Below are positions 27,227 through 35,438 of a stretch of 64,000 bases of DNA, in pieces (positions within the stretch are counted from its first letter, which is position 1; each line of letters begins with the position of its first letter). Source of the DNA: Pseudoroseicyclus tamaricis (GTDB lineage Bacteria > Pseudomonadota > Alphaproteobacteria > Rhodobacterales > Rhodobacteraceae); NCBI RefSeq assembly GCF_012070395.1, contig NZ_JAAFYS010000002.1:62001-126000 (forward strand). Direction: 5' to 3'. The notes below the pieces were generated by a model. The model searched no databases. It was given only the letters and a program-made list of their open reading frames with translations, and was not told the origin of the DNA. A program made the translations under genes and the position numbers.

Positions 27227-28831
27227 TTGGACACGGATTGGTGGCGTGGTGCGGTGATCTATCAGATCTACCCGCGGTCCTATCAGGACGACAACGGCGA
27301 CGGGGTCGGGGACCTGCGCGGTATCGCGCGGCGCATCCCCTACATCGCCTCGCTGGGGGTGGATGCCATATGGATCTCGCCGTTCTTCACCTCGCCGATG
27401 AAGGATTTCGGCTATGACGTCTCCGATTACTGCGGCGTCGACCCGATGTTCGGCACCATCGAGGATTTCGATCTCGTCGTCGCCACGGCCCACCACCACG
27501 GGCTGAAGGTGATGATCGATCTCGTGCTCTCCCACACCTCGGACCAGCACCCCTGGTTCAAGGAGAGCAAGCGGGACAAGACTAACGACAAGGCCGACTG
27601 GTATGTCTGGGCCGATGCCAAGCCGGACGGGACACCGCCGAACAACTGGCTCTCCATCTTCGGGGGATCGGCGTGGGAATGGCACGGCGGGCGGATGCAG
27701 TACTTCCTGCACAACTTCCTGACGAGCCAGCCAGACCTCAACCTGCACAACCCCAAGGTGCAGGAGGCGCTTCTGGACGTGGAGCGGTTCTGGCTGCGCC
27801 GGGGTGTCAACGGCTTCCGCCTCGACACGATCAACTTCTACTTCGCCGACAAGCTGCTGCGCGACAACCCGCCCCTGCCGCCGCACGAACGCAACGATTC
27901 CATCGCGCCGGGAGTGAACCCCTACAACTGGCAGCGGCACATCCATTCGAAGAACCAGCCGGAGAACCTCGACTTCCTCAGGAAGTTCCGCCGCGAGATG
28001 GAGCCTTACGGCGCCGCCGCCGTGGGCGAGGTGGGCGATGCCCAGCGCGGGCTGGAGATCATGGCCGAGTATACGGCTGGCGGCGACAAGGTGCAGATGT
28101 GCTACCCGTTCGAGCTGCTCCAGCCGCAGCGGCTGACGGCGCACGGGGCGGAGGAGATCTTCGCCCGGCTCTATGCGGCCGCGCCCGACGCCTGGCCCTG
28201 CTGGGCCTATTCCAACCACGACGTGGTGCGCTGGAAGACCCGCTGGAACCTCACCGACGAGGCGATGCGCGCCTATGTCGTGCTGCTGATGTGCCTGCGC
28301 GGCTCCGTCTGCCTCTACCAGGGCGAAGAGCTGGGGCTGGCCGAGGCGAACCTCGATTACAATGACCTCCGCGACCCCTACGGCATCCAGTTCTGGCCCG
28401 AGTTCAAGGGCCGCGACGGCTGCCGCACGCCGATGGTCTGGGACAGCCACGGCCATGCCGGCGGCTTCAGCCACGGCCGGCCCTGGCTGCCCGTCAGCCC
28501 GGCGCATCTGGTCCGGGCGGTGGACGTGCAGGAGGAGGCGTCGGACTCGGTGCTGCATCACTACCGCCGCGCGGTGGAGCTGCGCCGCGCCAGCGCGGCG
28601 CTGCAGAAGGGCACGATGACGCTTCCCAAGGCGATGGGCAACGTGCTCACCTTCGAACGGCACGTCGGCGAGGAACGACTGTTCTGCGCCTTCAATCTTG
28701 GCGGCGGTGCCTCGGCATTGCAGATGCCGTCCGGGCACTGGGAGAACGCCGCCAGATCGCTCGGCGGTATCGACCCCGATGAGGTGGCGACCCTCGGGGG
28801 GTGGGGCCTGTGCGTGGCACGGGCCGTCTAA
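27227..28831 (+). CDS. aglA: Alpha-glucosidase, glycoside hydrolase family 13
   Basis: A 534-residue cytoplasmic GH13 enzyme cleaving imported alpha-glucosides to glucose. The opening DWWRGAVIYQIYPRSYQDDNG and all catalytic motifs are intact: nucleophile Asp in GFRLDTINF (about 200), acid/base Glu in AVGEVGD (about 267) and the third acidic residue in YSNHDVVR (about 332). The start is TTG at 27227 with GAGG upstream; the next ATG lies well inside the catalytic barrel. It sits between aglG and aglK as in rhizobial operons. Confidence 0.95.
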   Translation: MDTDWWRGAVIYQIYPRSYQDDNGDGVGDLRGIARRIPYIASLGVDAIWISPFFTSPMKDFGYDVSDYCGVDPMFGTIEDFDLVVATAHHHGLKVMIDLVLSHTSDQHPWFKESKRDKTNDKADWYVWADAKPDGTPPNNWLSIFGGSAWEWHGGRMQYFLHNFLTSQPDLNLHNPKVQEALLDVERFWLRRGVNGFRLDTINFYFADKLLRDNPPLPPHERNDSIAPGVNPYNWQRHIHSKNQPENLDFLRKFRREMEPYGAAAVGEVGDAQRGLEIMAEYTAGGDKVQMCYPFELLQPQRLTAHGAEEIFARLYAAAPDAWPCWAYSNHDVVRWKTRWNLTDEAMRAYVVLLMCLRGSVCLYQGEELGLAEANLDYNDLRDPYGIQFWPEFKGRDGCRTPMVWDSHGHAGGFSHGRPWLPVSPAHLVRAVDVQEEASDSVLHHYRRAVELRRASAALQKGTMTLPKAMGNVLTFERHVGEERLFCAFNLGGGASALQMPSGHWENAARSLGGIDPDEVATLGGWGLCVARAV

Positions 28832-28845
28832 CAGGGAGGGAATCA

Positions 28846-29937
28846 ATGGCCGATCTTAAACTGACCGATGTGGCGAAGACCTACGGCGGGGCCATCGAGG
28901 TCCTCAAGAACATCAACCTCGATATCGAGACGGGCGAGCTGATCGTCTTCGTCGGGCCTTCCGGCTGCGGCAAGTCGACCCTGCTGCGCATGATCGCGGG
29001 GCTGGAGAAGATTTCCGACGGCACGCTGGAGATCGACGGCACGGTCGTCAACGACGTGCCCCCGGCGCAGCGCGGCATCGCCATGGTCTTCCAGAGCTAC
29101 GCGCTCTATCCGCACATGACCGTGCGCGACAACATGAGCTTCGCGCTGAAGCTGGCGAAGAAGAGCCCCGACGAGATCGAGGCGGCGGTCAGCAAGGCCG
29201 CGAAGATCCTGCAGCTGGAGCCCTATCTCGACCGGCTGCCCAAGGCACTCTCGGGCGGGCAGCGCCAGCGCGTCGCCATCGGGCGGAGCATTGTGCGCGA
29301 CCCGAAGGTCTACCTCTTCGACGAGCCGCTCTCGAACCTCGACGCGGCGCTGCGCGTCGCAACCCGGATCGAGATCGCGCAGCTCAAGGAGAGCATGCCC
29401 GACAGCACGATGATCTACGTCACCCACGACCAGGTGGAGGCGATGACGCTGGCCACCCGCATCGTGGTGCTGGCGAACAAGGGCATCGCGCAGGTCGGCA
29501 CGCCGCTGGAGCTCTACGAGCGGCCGGAGAACGAGTTCGTCGCCCAGTTCATCGGCTCGCCGGCCATGAACCTGCTGCGCGGCGAGGTCGTGGAGACGGG
29601 CGCGCAGACGGTGGTCAAGCTGGCCAGCGGCGGTACCGCCATCTCCGCCGTGCCGACGCAGGCCGCCGACAAGGGGCTGAAGGTGAATGTGGGCGTGCGT
29701 CCCGAAGACCTCGTCGCCGCCGAGGGCGAGCCGCTCTACGCGGGCCGCGTCAACATCACCGAGGCGCTGGGCGAGGTGACAATCCTCTACTTCGAGGAGC
29801 AGCCGGGGGCGGAAGAAGCGGTGATCGCCAAGCTGCCGGGCATCCACAAGGGGCTGCGCGGCACCGAGGTGCAGCTGACGGCGCCGCCGGAGAAGGTGCA
29901 GATCTTCGCGAACGGGCAGTCGCTCTATTATCGGTGA
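28846..29937 (+). CDS. aglK: Alpha-glucoside ABC transporter ATPase
   Basis: A 363-residue MalK/UgpC-type ATPase that drives AglFG. Walker A (GPSGCGKST, about residues 37-45), Q-loop (FQSYALYPHMTV), signature LSGGQRQR (about 135) and Walker B (VYLFDEPLSNLDA) are intact, with a C-terminal regulatory TOBE region. The ATG at 28846 follows AGGGAGGG and gives the standard MADLKLTDV opening. It is the last gene of the operon, followed by a hairpin and dispersed repeat copy 4 in terminator orientation. Confidence 0.95.
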   Translation: MADLKLTDVAKTYGGAIEVLKNINLDIETGELIVFVGPSGCGKSTLLRMIAGLEKISDGTLEIDGTVVNDVPPAQRGIAMVFQSYALYPHMTVRDNMSFALKLAKKSPDEIEAAVSKAAKILQLEPYLDRLPKALSGGQRQRVAIGRSIVRDPKVYLFDEPLSNLDAALRVATRIEIAQLKESMPDSTMIYVTHDQVEAMTLATRIVVLANKGIAQVGTPLELYERPENEFVAQFIGSPAMNLLRGEVVETGAQTVVKLASGGTAISAVPTQAADKGLKVNVGVRPEDLVAAEGEPLYAGRVNITEALGEVTILYFEEQPGAEEAVIAKLPGIHKGLRGTEVQLTAPPEKVQIFANGQSLYYR

Positions 29938-29944
29938 GGCTCGT

Positions 29945-29962
29945 CCGGCCCTTGCAGGCCGG
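29945..29962 (+). terminator. Hairpin after aglK
   Basis: CCGGCC-CTTGCA-GGCCGG, a 6-bp stem just past the aglK stop without a T-tract. It may act together with the repeat 40 bases downstream. Confidence 0.45.
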
Positions 29963-30000
29963 CCTCGCTGGGCGGGCGGCCCGACAGGCGTGAGGGTTGA

Positions 30001-30076
30001 GAGCGGGGAGGGGGGCTGTCTGCCCCCCGCCGGCTACGCCGGCCCCCCGAGGATTTTTGGGACCAAAGACAGGGGG
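30001..30076 (+). repeat. Dispersed GC-hairpin repeat, copy 4
   Basis: Leader GAGCGGGGA, hairpin GGGGGGCTGTCTGCCCCCC, inner hairpin GCCGGCTACGCCGGC, then CCCCCGAGGATTTTTGGGAC and CAAAGACAGGGGG. It lies between convergent aglK and the NTF2-like gene, in terminator orientation for the agl operon. Confidence 0.88.
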
Positions 30077-30096
30077 CGGTGGGCCGGGGTGGGCGC

Positions 30097-30531
30097 CTAG
30101 CTGCCCGGGCCGGTGAAGTCGGCCTTGTGGTCGGCGAAGTCGACCGGGGCGGAGCCGTGTTCGTGGGTGATTGTCCAGCCGGAGGGGCCCTGGCGGAGGG
30201 ACCAGGTGAGACGGGAGGTTATGCTGCGCAGCTCGCGGTCGTCCGGCGAAATGGCGGTGAAGGTGAGCGCGCCTGCGAGCAGGGCCATGTCGCCGGAGAT
30301 GTCGATGCGCTCGGGCACGATCACGGCGCGCACCCGTTCCTTCTGCAGCGAGCCGAACCACTCACTGGCCATGTCGCCCCAGCGGCGGCGGCCCTCGATC
30401 GACCACGAATCCCAGGTGTCATAGGCGAGCAGCTTGTCGTCGTATATGGACAGGAAGAGCTCCTGGTCCTTCTCCCAGACGGCACGCGCATAGGTTTCGG
30501 CCAGCGCCAGGATGGCGGAGGGATCGGTCAT
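30097..30531 (-). CDS. NTF2-like (SnoaL/DUF4440-type) small protein
   Basis: A 144-residue cytoplasmic protein with the shape of an NTF2-fold cone: an N-terminal helix (AILALAETYARAVWEKDQELFLSIYDDKLLAYDTW) and a C-terminal sheet ending WTITHEHGSAP. These folds serve as ligand-binding or enzyme scaffolds, and no catalytic role can be assigned. The ATG at 30529-30531 follows AAGGA. It is 21 bases downstream of the ppx/gppA gene on the same strand, so probably co-transcribed. Confidence 0.7.
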   Translation of the reverse strand: MTDPSAILALAETYARAVWEKDQELFLSIYDDKLLAYDTWDSWSIEGRRRWGDMASEWFGSLQKERVRAVIVPERIDISGDMALLAGALTFTAISPDDRELRSITSRLTWSLRQGPSGWTITHEHGSAPVDFADHKADFTGPGS

Positions 30532-30552
30532 GTCAGGTCCTTCGGGAGGGGA

Positions 30553-31665
30553 TCAGTAGGGGGCGTCCTCGAGCACGCCGTCGGCGCTCATCTGGGCATA
30601 GAGCAGGCCCTCGCGCAGGCCCCGGTCGGCCACCGAGAGGCGGTCGGTCGGCCAGAGGCGCATGAGCGCCTGCAGGATCGCCGAGCCGGACATGATGAGC
30701 GCCTGCCGGTCGCGGCCGATGCGCGGGTCCTTCCGCCGGCCCTCGGGTCCGAGGGAGAGGTAGTCGCGGATCACGGCGTCGATCTGGTCGGAGGTCATGC
30801 GCAGGCCGTCGACCTTGGTGCGGTCGTAACGGCGGAGGCCGAGGTGGCTGGCGGCGACGGTGGTGACGGTGCCGGAGGTGCCGACGATCTGGAAGCCCTC
30901 GCGCGCCTGCTCCTCCGCCGAGGGGGCGAAGCCGGCGAGGTTCTCCTCGAAGAACCACGACATCAGGGCGAAGCGGGCAGCGTCGTCATCGACATCGCGG
31001 AACTGGTCGCGGAGGGTGGCGACGCCGAGGGGAACGGAGATCCAGTCGACAACCTTGGCGACGGGGAAGGGAGAGGGCGCCTGCCGGAAGCCGGCATGGA
31101 GGCGCATGATGGCCCGCGGGCGCTCGCGTCCCGGCACGTTGGAGAGGTCGATCCACACCAGCTCCGTCGAGCCGCCGCCGATGTCGACGACGAGCAGCTG
31201 CTCGGTGCGGGTGGAGACGAGCGGCGCGCAGGAGATGACGGCGAGGCGCGCCTCCTCCTCCGGCTCGATGATCTCGAGATTCAGGCCGGTCTCGCGGCGG
31301 ACCTGCTTGAGGAAGGCGCGGCCGTTCTTGGCGCGGCGGCAGGCCTCCGTCGCGACGAGGCGCATGTGGGAGACCTTGTGGCGCTGCAGCTTCTGCCGGC
31401 ACACCTTCAGCGCCGCGATGGTGCGGGCCATGGACGAGCGGGACAGACGGCCGGTATTCTCCAGCCCGTGGCCGAGCTGGACCGTCTTCGAGAAGCTGTC
31501 CACCACATGAAACTGGCTGCCCTTCGGCTGGGCAATCAGCATGCGGCATGAATTCGTGCCGAGGTCCAGCGCCGCGTAGAGCGACGCCGGATCCGGTGGT
31601 GCTGGCGCGGGGCTCTCGACCGCCTGCGGGAAAACACGCGCGCCATCTGGGCGCTTGGGCGCCAT
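30553..31665 (-). CDS. Exopolyphosphatase / pppGpp phosphatase family protein
   Basis: A 370-residue Ppx/GppA-family protein of the actin-like ATPase fold, hydrolysing polyphosphate and/or pppGpp. Phosphate-binding loops are visible in ALDLGTNSCRMLIA, VVDIGGGSTELVWI and GTSGTVTTVAA. The GLREGLLYAQM C-terminal motif is also conserved. It is the short (one- to two-domain) alphaproteobacterial form, compared with about 500 in E. coli. The ATG at 31663-31665 has GGAGGG upstream; upstream in-frame sequence is arginine-rich shadow. It is divergent from the folate gene set. Confidence 0.92.
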   Translation of the reverse strand: MAPKRPDGARVFPQAVESPAPAPPDPASLYAALDLGTNSCRMLIAQPKGSQFHVVDSFSKTVQLGHGLENTGRLSRSSMARTIAALKVCRQKLQRHKVSHMRLVATEACRRAKNGRAFLKQVRRETGLNLEIIEPEEEARLAVISCAPLVSTRTEQLLVVDIGGGSTELVWIDLSNVPGRERPRAIMRLHAGFRQAPSPFPVAKVVDWISVPLGVATLRDQFRDVDDDAARFALMSWFFEENLAGFAPSAEEQAREGFQIVGTSGTVTTVAASHLGLRRYDRTKVDGLRMTSDQIDAVIRDYLSLGPEGRRKDPRIGRDRQALIMSGSAILQALMRLWPTDRLSVADRGLREGLLYAQMSADGVLEDAPY

Positions 31666-31904
31666 GGGAACGCCCTCCGATGTTAAGTTGCCTTTGACTC
31701 TAAGGTGCCGGACGCTTCGGAGCAAGGGCGGTGCCGCCCGTCGCCACGTTCTTCTCCGTGGATACCTTCTCCGCGCGAAGGATCGGCGCGGAAAGCGGCT
31801 GCGGCCATGGACTGTCGCGTCGCTCTGTTCGATAGTCGGAAACAAGCAGGGCCGGCCCGAATGGCCCGGTTAGATGCGCCAGAAGCGGACAGGGGAGGCA
31901 GGAT

Positions 31905-32201
31905 ATGCCGGACATCACCATCATCTACTGGCGGGACATCCCAGCGCAGGTGATCGTGGGCTCCGGTCGCCGCGCCTCGAAGGTGGCGCTGCCCGAGCGC
32001 TTCGAGCAGGCCATCGACCGAGCCGCCATGCGCACCGGCGCCGCGGGGAGCGACGCCTACCTCGCCGATTTCCACAAGGTGCCCTCGGGCAGCGAGGAGG
32101 GGGAGGCGCCCGACGTCGCCGCCGCCGCCGCCGCCCGGATCGACACGGAATATGACCAAGCGCGCCTGAAGGCGCTGATCGACAATGACGGACGCGCCTG
32201 A
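31905..32201 (+). CDS. Virulence-factor-domain small protein of the C1 cluster
   Basis: A 98-residue protein opening ITIIYWRDIPAQVIVGSGRRASKVALPERFEQAIDRAAMR, which I recognise as the short so-called virulence-factor domain protein found beside MTHFR-like and corrinoid methyltransferase genes in Rhodobacteraceae. No enzyme motif or signal peptide is visible, and its function is unknown despite the name. The ATG at 31905 follows GGGGAGGC. It leads a tight four-gene operon. Confidence 0.85.
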   Translation: MPDITIIYWRDIPAQVIVGSGRRASKVALPERFEQAIDRAAMRTGAAGSDAYLADFHKVPSGSEEGEAPDVAAAAAARIDTEYDQARLKALIDNDGRA

Positions 32202-32235
32202 TCGCCGGCGCCGGCCCAGCCTCAAGGAGAAGCTC

Positions 32236-33186
32236 ATGTCCCTTCTGCCCTTCCGCCGCCGCGCCGAGAGCCGGGCCGCCGAGGCCGACACCGAGGCCGG
32301 GAATGCCGCGATGGAGGCCCTGCTGGAGGGCTTCTCCGTCGAGGTGATGCCGCGCACCGCCGAGAAGGTGGACGATTTCCGCGCCCTGCTGCCGCAGCAC
32401 ACCCGCGTCTACATCGCCCATATCGAGGGCACGCCGATCGAGGACATGGTGGCGACGGCCAAGCGCCTCGCCAGCGAGGGCTTCGCGGTGATGCCGCACT
32501 TCCCGGCGCGCATCATCAAGGACCGGGCCACCCTGCAGGACTGGATTGCCCGCTATCAGGGCGAGGCGGGCGTCGAGCAGGCGCTGCTGCTCGCCGGCGG
32601 CGTCGCCGAGCCGCACGGCGAGTTCGAGCACTCGATGCAGCTGCTGGAGACCGGCCTCTTCGACGAGCATGGCTTCAAGCGCCTGCATGTCGCCGGCCAC
32701 CCCGAGGGCAACAAGGACATCGACCCCGACGGGAGCGATGCCAACGTCTCCGACGCGCTGCGCTGGAAGCAGGCCTTCTCCGAGCGCACCGATGCCGAGA
32801 TGGCGATCGCCACGCAGTTCTGCTTCGAGGCCAAACCCGTCATCCGCTGGGCCGACCGGCTGCGTGAGGAGGGGATCACGCTGCCGATCCATATCGGCGT
32901 CGCCGGCCCCGCCAAACTGCAGACGATGATCAAGTTCGCGCTCGCCTGCGGCGTCGGCCCCAGCCTGCAGGTGCTGCAGAAGCGCGCCAAGGACGTCACC
33001 AAACTGGTGATGCCCTTCGAGCCCGATGACTTCCTGCAGGAGCTGGCCGACCACAAGGCGGCGCATCCGGAGTTCAACATCGAGCGGGTGCACTTCTTCC
33101 CGCTCGGCGGCATCAAGACCTGTGCGACCTGGGCGCGCGATCACGGCGGTGCCTCCGCAGTGCCCGCCGTCCCGGTCGAGGCATAA
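32236..33186 (+). CDS. Methylenetetrahydrofolate reductase-like protein
   Basis: A 316-residue TIM-barrel protein of the MetF-like family, interconverting methylene- and methyl-THF. Segments such as HTRVYIAHIEGTPIEDMVATA, FPARIIKDRATLQDW, LLLAGGVAEPHGEFEHS and QFCFEAKPVIRWADRLR are recognisable. The ATG at 32236 is chosen for the AAGGAG six bases upstream; an earlier ATG at 32185 would add 17 residues and overlap the preceding gene but has no ribosome site. It is probably the partner that supplies or uses methyl-THF for the corrinoid methyltransferase two genes on. Confidence 0.85.
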   Translation: MSLLPFRRRAESRAAEADTEAGNAAMEALLEGFSVEVMPRTAEKVDDFRALLPQHTRVYIAHIEGTPIEDMVATAKRLASEGFAVMPHFPARIIKDRATLQDWIARYQGEAGVEQALLLAGGVAEPHGEFEHSMQLLETGLFDEHGFKRLHVAGHPEGNKDIDPDGSDANVSDALRWKQAFSERTDAEMAIATQFCFEAKPVIRWADRLREEGITLPIHIGVAGPAKLQTMIKFALACGVGPSLQVLQKRAKDVTKLVMPFEPDDFLQELADHKAAHPEFNIERVHFFPLGGIKTCATWARDHGGASAVPAVPVEA

Positions 33187-33195
33187 GGCGCGACC

Positions 33196-33861
33196 ATGCC
33201 TGTCAAAGCGCTGCTCTTCGATCTGGACGGGACGATGCTGAACACCGACCCGATCCACCAGAAGGTCTTTGCCGACGTGCTGGCCCCCCACGGGATCGAC
33301 GCCGACGAGGACTTCTACACCAGCAATATCCACGGCCGGCTCAATGCCGACATCTTCGCCGAGTTCCTGCCCGACCACCCGGATCACTTCTCCCTCTCCG
33401 AGCTGAAGGAGGCGGAGTTCCGCCGCCGCCTGCCGCGCCCCTACCCGGAGACGCCGGGCCTCTCGGCGCTGATCAACCGTGCGGAGGTGGCCGGCTGGGC
33501 CATCGGTGTCGTCACCAACGCGCCGCGGCTCAACGCCGAGGCGATGCTGGAGGCTATCGAGAAGGAGGGTCGCCCCGGCGCCATCATCATCGGCGAGGAA
33601 TGCGAGCGCGGCAAACCGCACCCGGAGCCTTACCTCGCCGCGATGGAGGCGCTCGGCGCCACACCGCAGACCTCGCTCGTCTTCGAGGACAGCCCCTCGG
33701 GCGTGCGCGCCGCCAAGGCCGCCGGCGCCCGCTGCATCGGCATCCGCTCGACCCTGGATGACGCCGCCCTGCGCGCCGCCGGGGCGGACCTGACCATCGA
33801 CACGTTCAACGACCCCGCGCTCGAGCCGATTCTCGACGCATTCCAAGGAGAGACCGCATGA
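33196..33861 (+). CDS. HAD-family phosphatase (beta-phosphoglucomutase-like)
   Basis: A 221-residue HAD hydrolase with motif I LLFDLDGTMLNTDP (nucleophile Asp and acid/base Asp), a helical cap, motif II VVTNAP, motif III K in RGKPHPEPYLAAM, and motif IV VFEDSPSGVRAAKAAG. The second motif-I Asp and the cap type place it in the phosphatase/phosphomutase subgroup. The substrate is unknown. It sits between MTHFR-like and corrinoid methyltransferase genes, overlapping the latter by four bases, so metabolite repair in C1 metabolism is a reasonable but unproven role. Confidence 0.88.
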   Translation: MPVKALLFDLDGTMLNTDPIHQKVFADVLAPHGIDADEDFYTSNIHGRLNADIFAEFLPDHPDHFSLSELKEAEFRRRLPRPYPETPGLSALINRAEVAGWAIGVVTNAPRLNAEAMLEAIEKEGRPGAIIIGEECERGKPHPEPYLAAMEALGATPQTSLVFEDSPSGVRAAKAAGARCIGIRSTLDDAALRAAGADLTIDTFNDPALEPILDAFQGETA

Positions 33862-34916
33862 CCCGCACCATCGTCGAAAGCGCCAGCAAGACGGCGATCA
33901 TCGGGTTCGACCAGCCCTTCTGCGTGATCGGCGAGCGCATCAACCCGACCGGCCGCAAGAAGCTGGCGGCCGAGCTGGAGGCGGGGGATTTCTCCACCGT
34001 GGAATCCGACGCGGTGGCGCAGGTCGCCTGCGGGGCGACGGTGCTCGATGTGAATGCCGGGGTCGTCTACAACTCCAACCCCAACCCCAATGAGACCGAG
34101 CCGCCGCTCATGACGAAGATGATCGAGCTGGTGCAGGGGCTCGTCGACGTGCCGCTGTGCATCGACAGTTCCGTCCCCGCGGCGCTGGAGGCGGGGCTGA
34201 ACGCCGCCCACGGCCGCCCGCTCGTCAACTCCGTGACGGGGGAGGAGGAGCGGCTGGAATTCGTGCTGCCGCTGATCAAGAAGTTCAACGTGCCGGTCGT
34301 GGCGATCTCCAACGACGACACCGGCATCTCCGAGGACCCGGACGTGCGCTTCGCCGTGGCGAAGAAGATCGTCGAGCGGGCTGCCGATTTCGGCATCCCG
34401 GCGCATGACATCGTGGTGGACCCGCTCGTCATGCCCATCGGCGCCATGGCGACGGCGGGCCAGCAGGTCTTCACGCTGGTGCGGCGCCTGCGCGACGAGC
34501 TGGGGGTGAACACCACCTGCGGCGCTTCCAACATCTCCTTCGGCCTGCCCAACCGGCACGGCATCAACAACGCCTTCCTGCCGATGGCGGCCTCTGCGGG
34601 CATGACCTCCGCCATCATGAACCCCTGCGCGCTGCCCGTCGGCCCCAAGGCCATCGCCGAGAAGCGCGCCGCGGTCGAGGCGGCGGGGATCACGCTGCCC
34701 GAGGGCCTCGATGACGAGACGTTCCTGACGCTCTTCAACCTCGGCTCCACCCAGGCGCGCCCGGGCAAGGAGATGGAGGCGATCCGCGCCGCCAACTTCC
34801 TCCTGAACAACGATCCCTCGGGCGCCGACTGGATCCGCTTCAACCGCCCCGTCGGCGCCGCAGGCGCCGATGCGCCGGCCCGCCGCTCGTCCGGCGGCCG
34901 CCGCCGCCGCGCCTGA
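33858..34916 (+). CDS. Methyltetrahydrofolate:corrinoid methyltransferase
   Basis: A 352-residue pterin-binding TIM-barrel enzyme that moves methyl groups between methyl-THF and a corrinoid protein, as in MtvA/AcsE/MetH domains. CVIGERINPTGRKKLAAEL, the pterin motif DVNAGVV, PLCIDSSVPAALEAGL and TTCGASNISFGLPNRHGINNAFLPMA are diagnostic. An arginine/serine-rich tail (RRSSGGRRRRA) is unusual. It starts inside the HAD stop (ATGA). No corrinoid-binding or substrate-specific methyltransferase is encoded nearby; those partners must be elsewhere. Confidence 0.93.
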   Translation: MTRTIVESASKTAIIGFDQPFCVIGERINPTGRKKLAAELEAGDFSTVESDAVAQVACGATVLDVNAGVVYNSNPNPNETEPPLMTKMIELVQGLVDVPLCIDSSVPAALEAGLNAAHGRPLVNSVTGEEERLEFVLPLIKKFNVPVVAISNDDTGISEDPDVRFAVAKKIVERAADFGIPAHDIVVDPLVMPIGAMATAGQQVFTLVRRLRDELGVNTTCGASNISFGLPNRHGINNAFLPMAASAGMTSAIMNPCALPVGPKAIAEKRAAVEAAGITLPEGLDDETFLTLFNLGSTQARPGKEMEAIRAANFLLNNDPSGADWIRFNRPVGAAGADAPARRSSGGRRRRA

Positions 34917-34924
34917 CCGGGGCA

Positions 34925-34946
34925 GGGGGCCGGGACACCGGCCCCC
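34925..34946 (+). terminator. Hairpin after the corrinoid methyltransferase
   Basis: GGGGGCCGG-GACA-CCGGCCCCC, a perfect 9-bp stem nine bases past the stop. It lacks a T-tract, so termination would need help. Confidence 0.55.
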
Positions 34947-34958
34947 GCAGAGCGCCAG

Positions 34959-35438
34959 GTGGCCGGCCCCTACAGCTTCCGCCGGGTGAGGGAGGAGGAC
35001 CGCGCCTTGCTCCGCCGCTGGCTGGCGGAGCCGCATGTGCGGAAGTGGTGGGGCAGCGACGAGCCGGCGGAGAGGCTCGAGCTGGAGGGCCACGTCGCCC
35101 GCTGGATCGTCTGGCTGGAGGGGACGCCCTTCGCCTACATGCAGGATTACTCGGTGCACGGCGAGGAGGGCCATCACTTCGCCGGCCTCCCCGCCGGGTC
35201 TCGCGGTATCGACCAGTACATCGGCGTGCCCGGCCTGATCGGGCAGGGCCACGGGACCGGCTTCATCGGGGCTCGGATGCAGGCGCTCTACGACGAGGGC
35301 GCGCCGGCGATTGCCGTCGACCCTGACCCGACCAACGCCCGGGCCATCGCCGTCTATCGCAAGCTCGGGTTCGAGGTCTCCGGCCCCGCGCATGACAGCC
35401 GCTGGGGCCGGGTCCTGCCGATGGTCGCGTGGCGCTAG
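34959..35438 (+). CDS. GNAT acetyltransferase (AAC(6')-like)
   Basis: A 159-residue GNAT-fold protein. FRRVREEDRALLRRWLAEPHVRKWWG and the coenzyme-A loop GIDQYIGVPGLIGQGHGTGFI, then DPDPTNARAIAVYRKLGFE, resemble the aminoglycoside 6'-N-acetyltransferase/acetyltransf_8 branch. Chromosomal members often act on other amines, so resistance should not be assumed. The start is GTG at 34959 with a weak ribosome site. It converges on the MFS gene, with both stop codons sharing the bases CTAG at 35435-35438. Confidence 0.85.
   Translation: MAGPYSFRRVREEDRALLRRWLAEPHVRKWWGSDEPAERLELEGHVARWIVWLEGTPFAYMQDYSVHGEEGHHFAGLPAGSRGIDQYIGVPGLIGQGHGTGFIGARMQALYDEGAPAIAVDPDPTNARAIAVYRKLGFEVSGPAHDSRWGRVLPMVAWR

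Noticed and set aside
34959-35438. Aminoglycoside-resistance gene
   Set aside because: The GNAT protein resembles the AAC(6') branch only at family level; it sits in ordinary chromosomal context with no integron, transposon or compositional shift.
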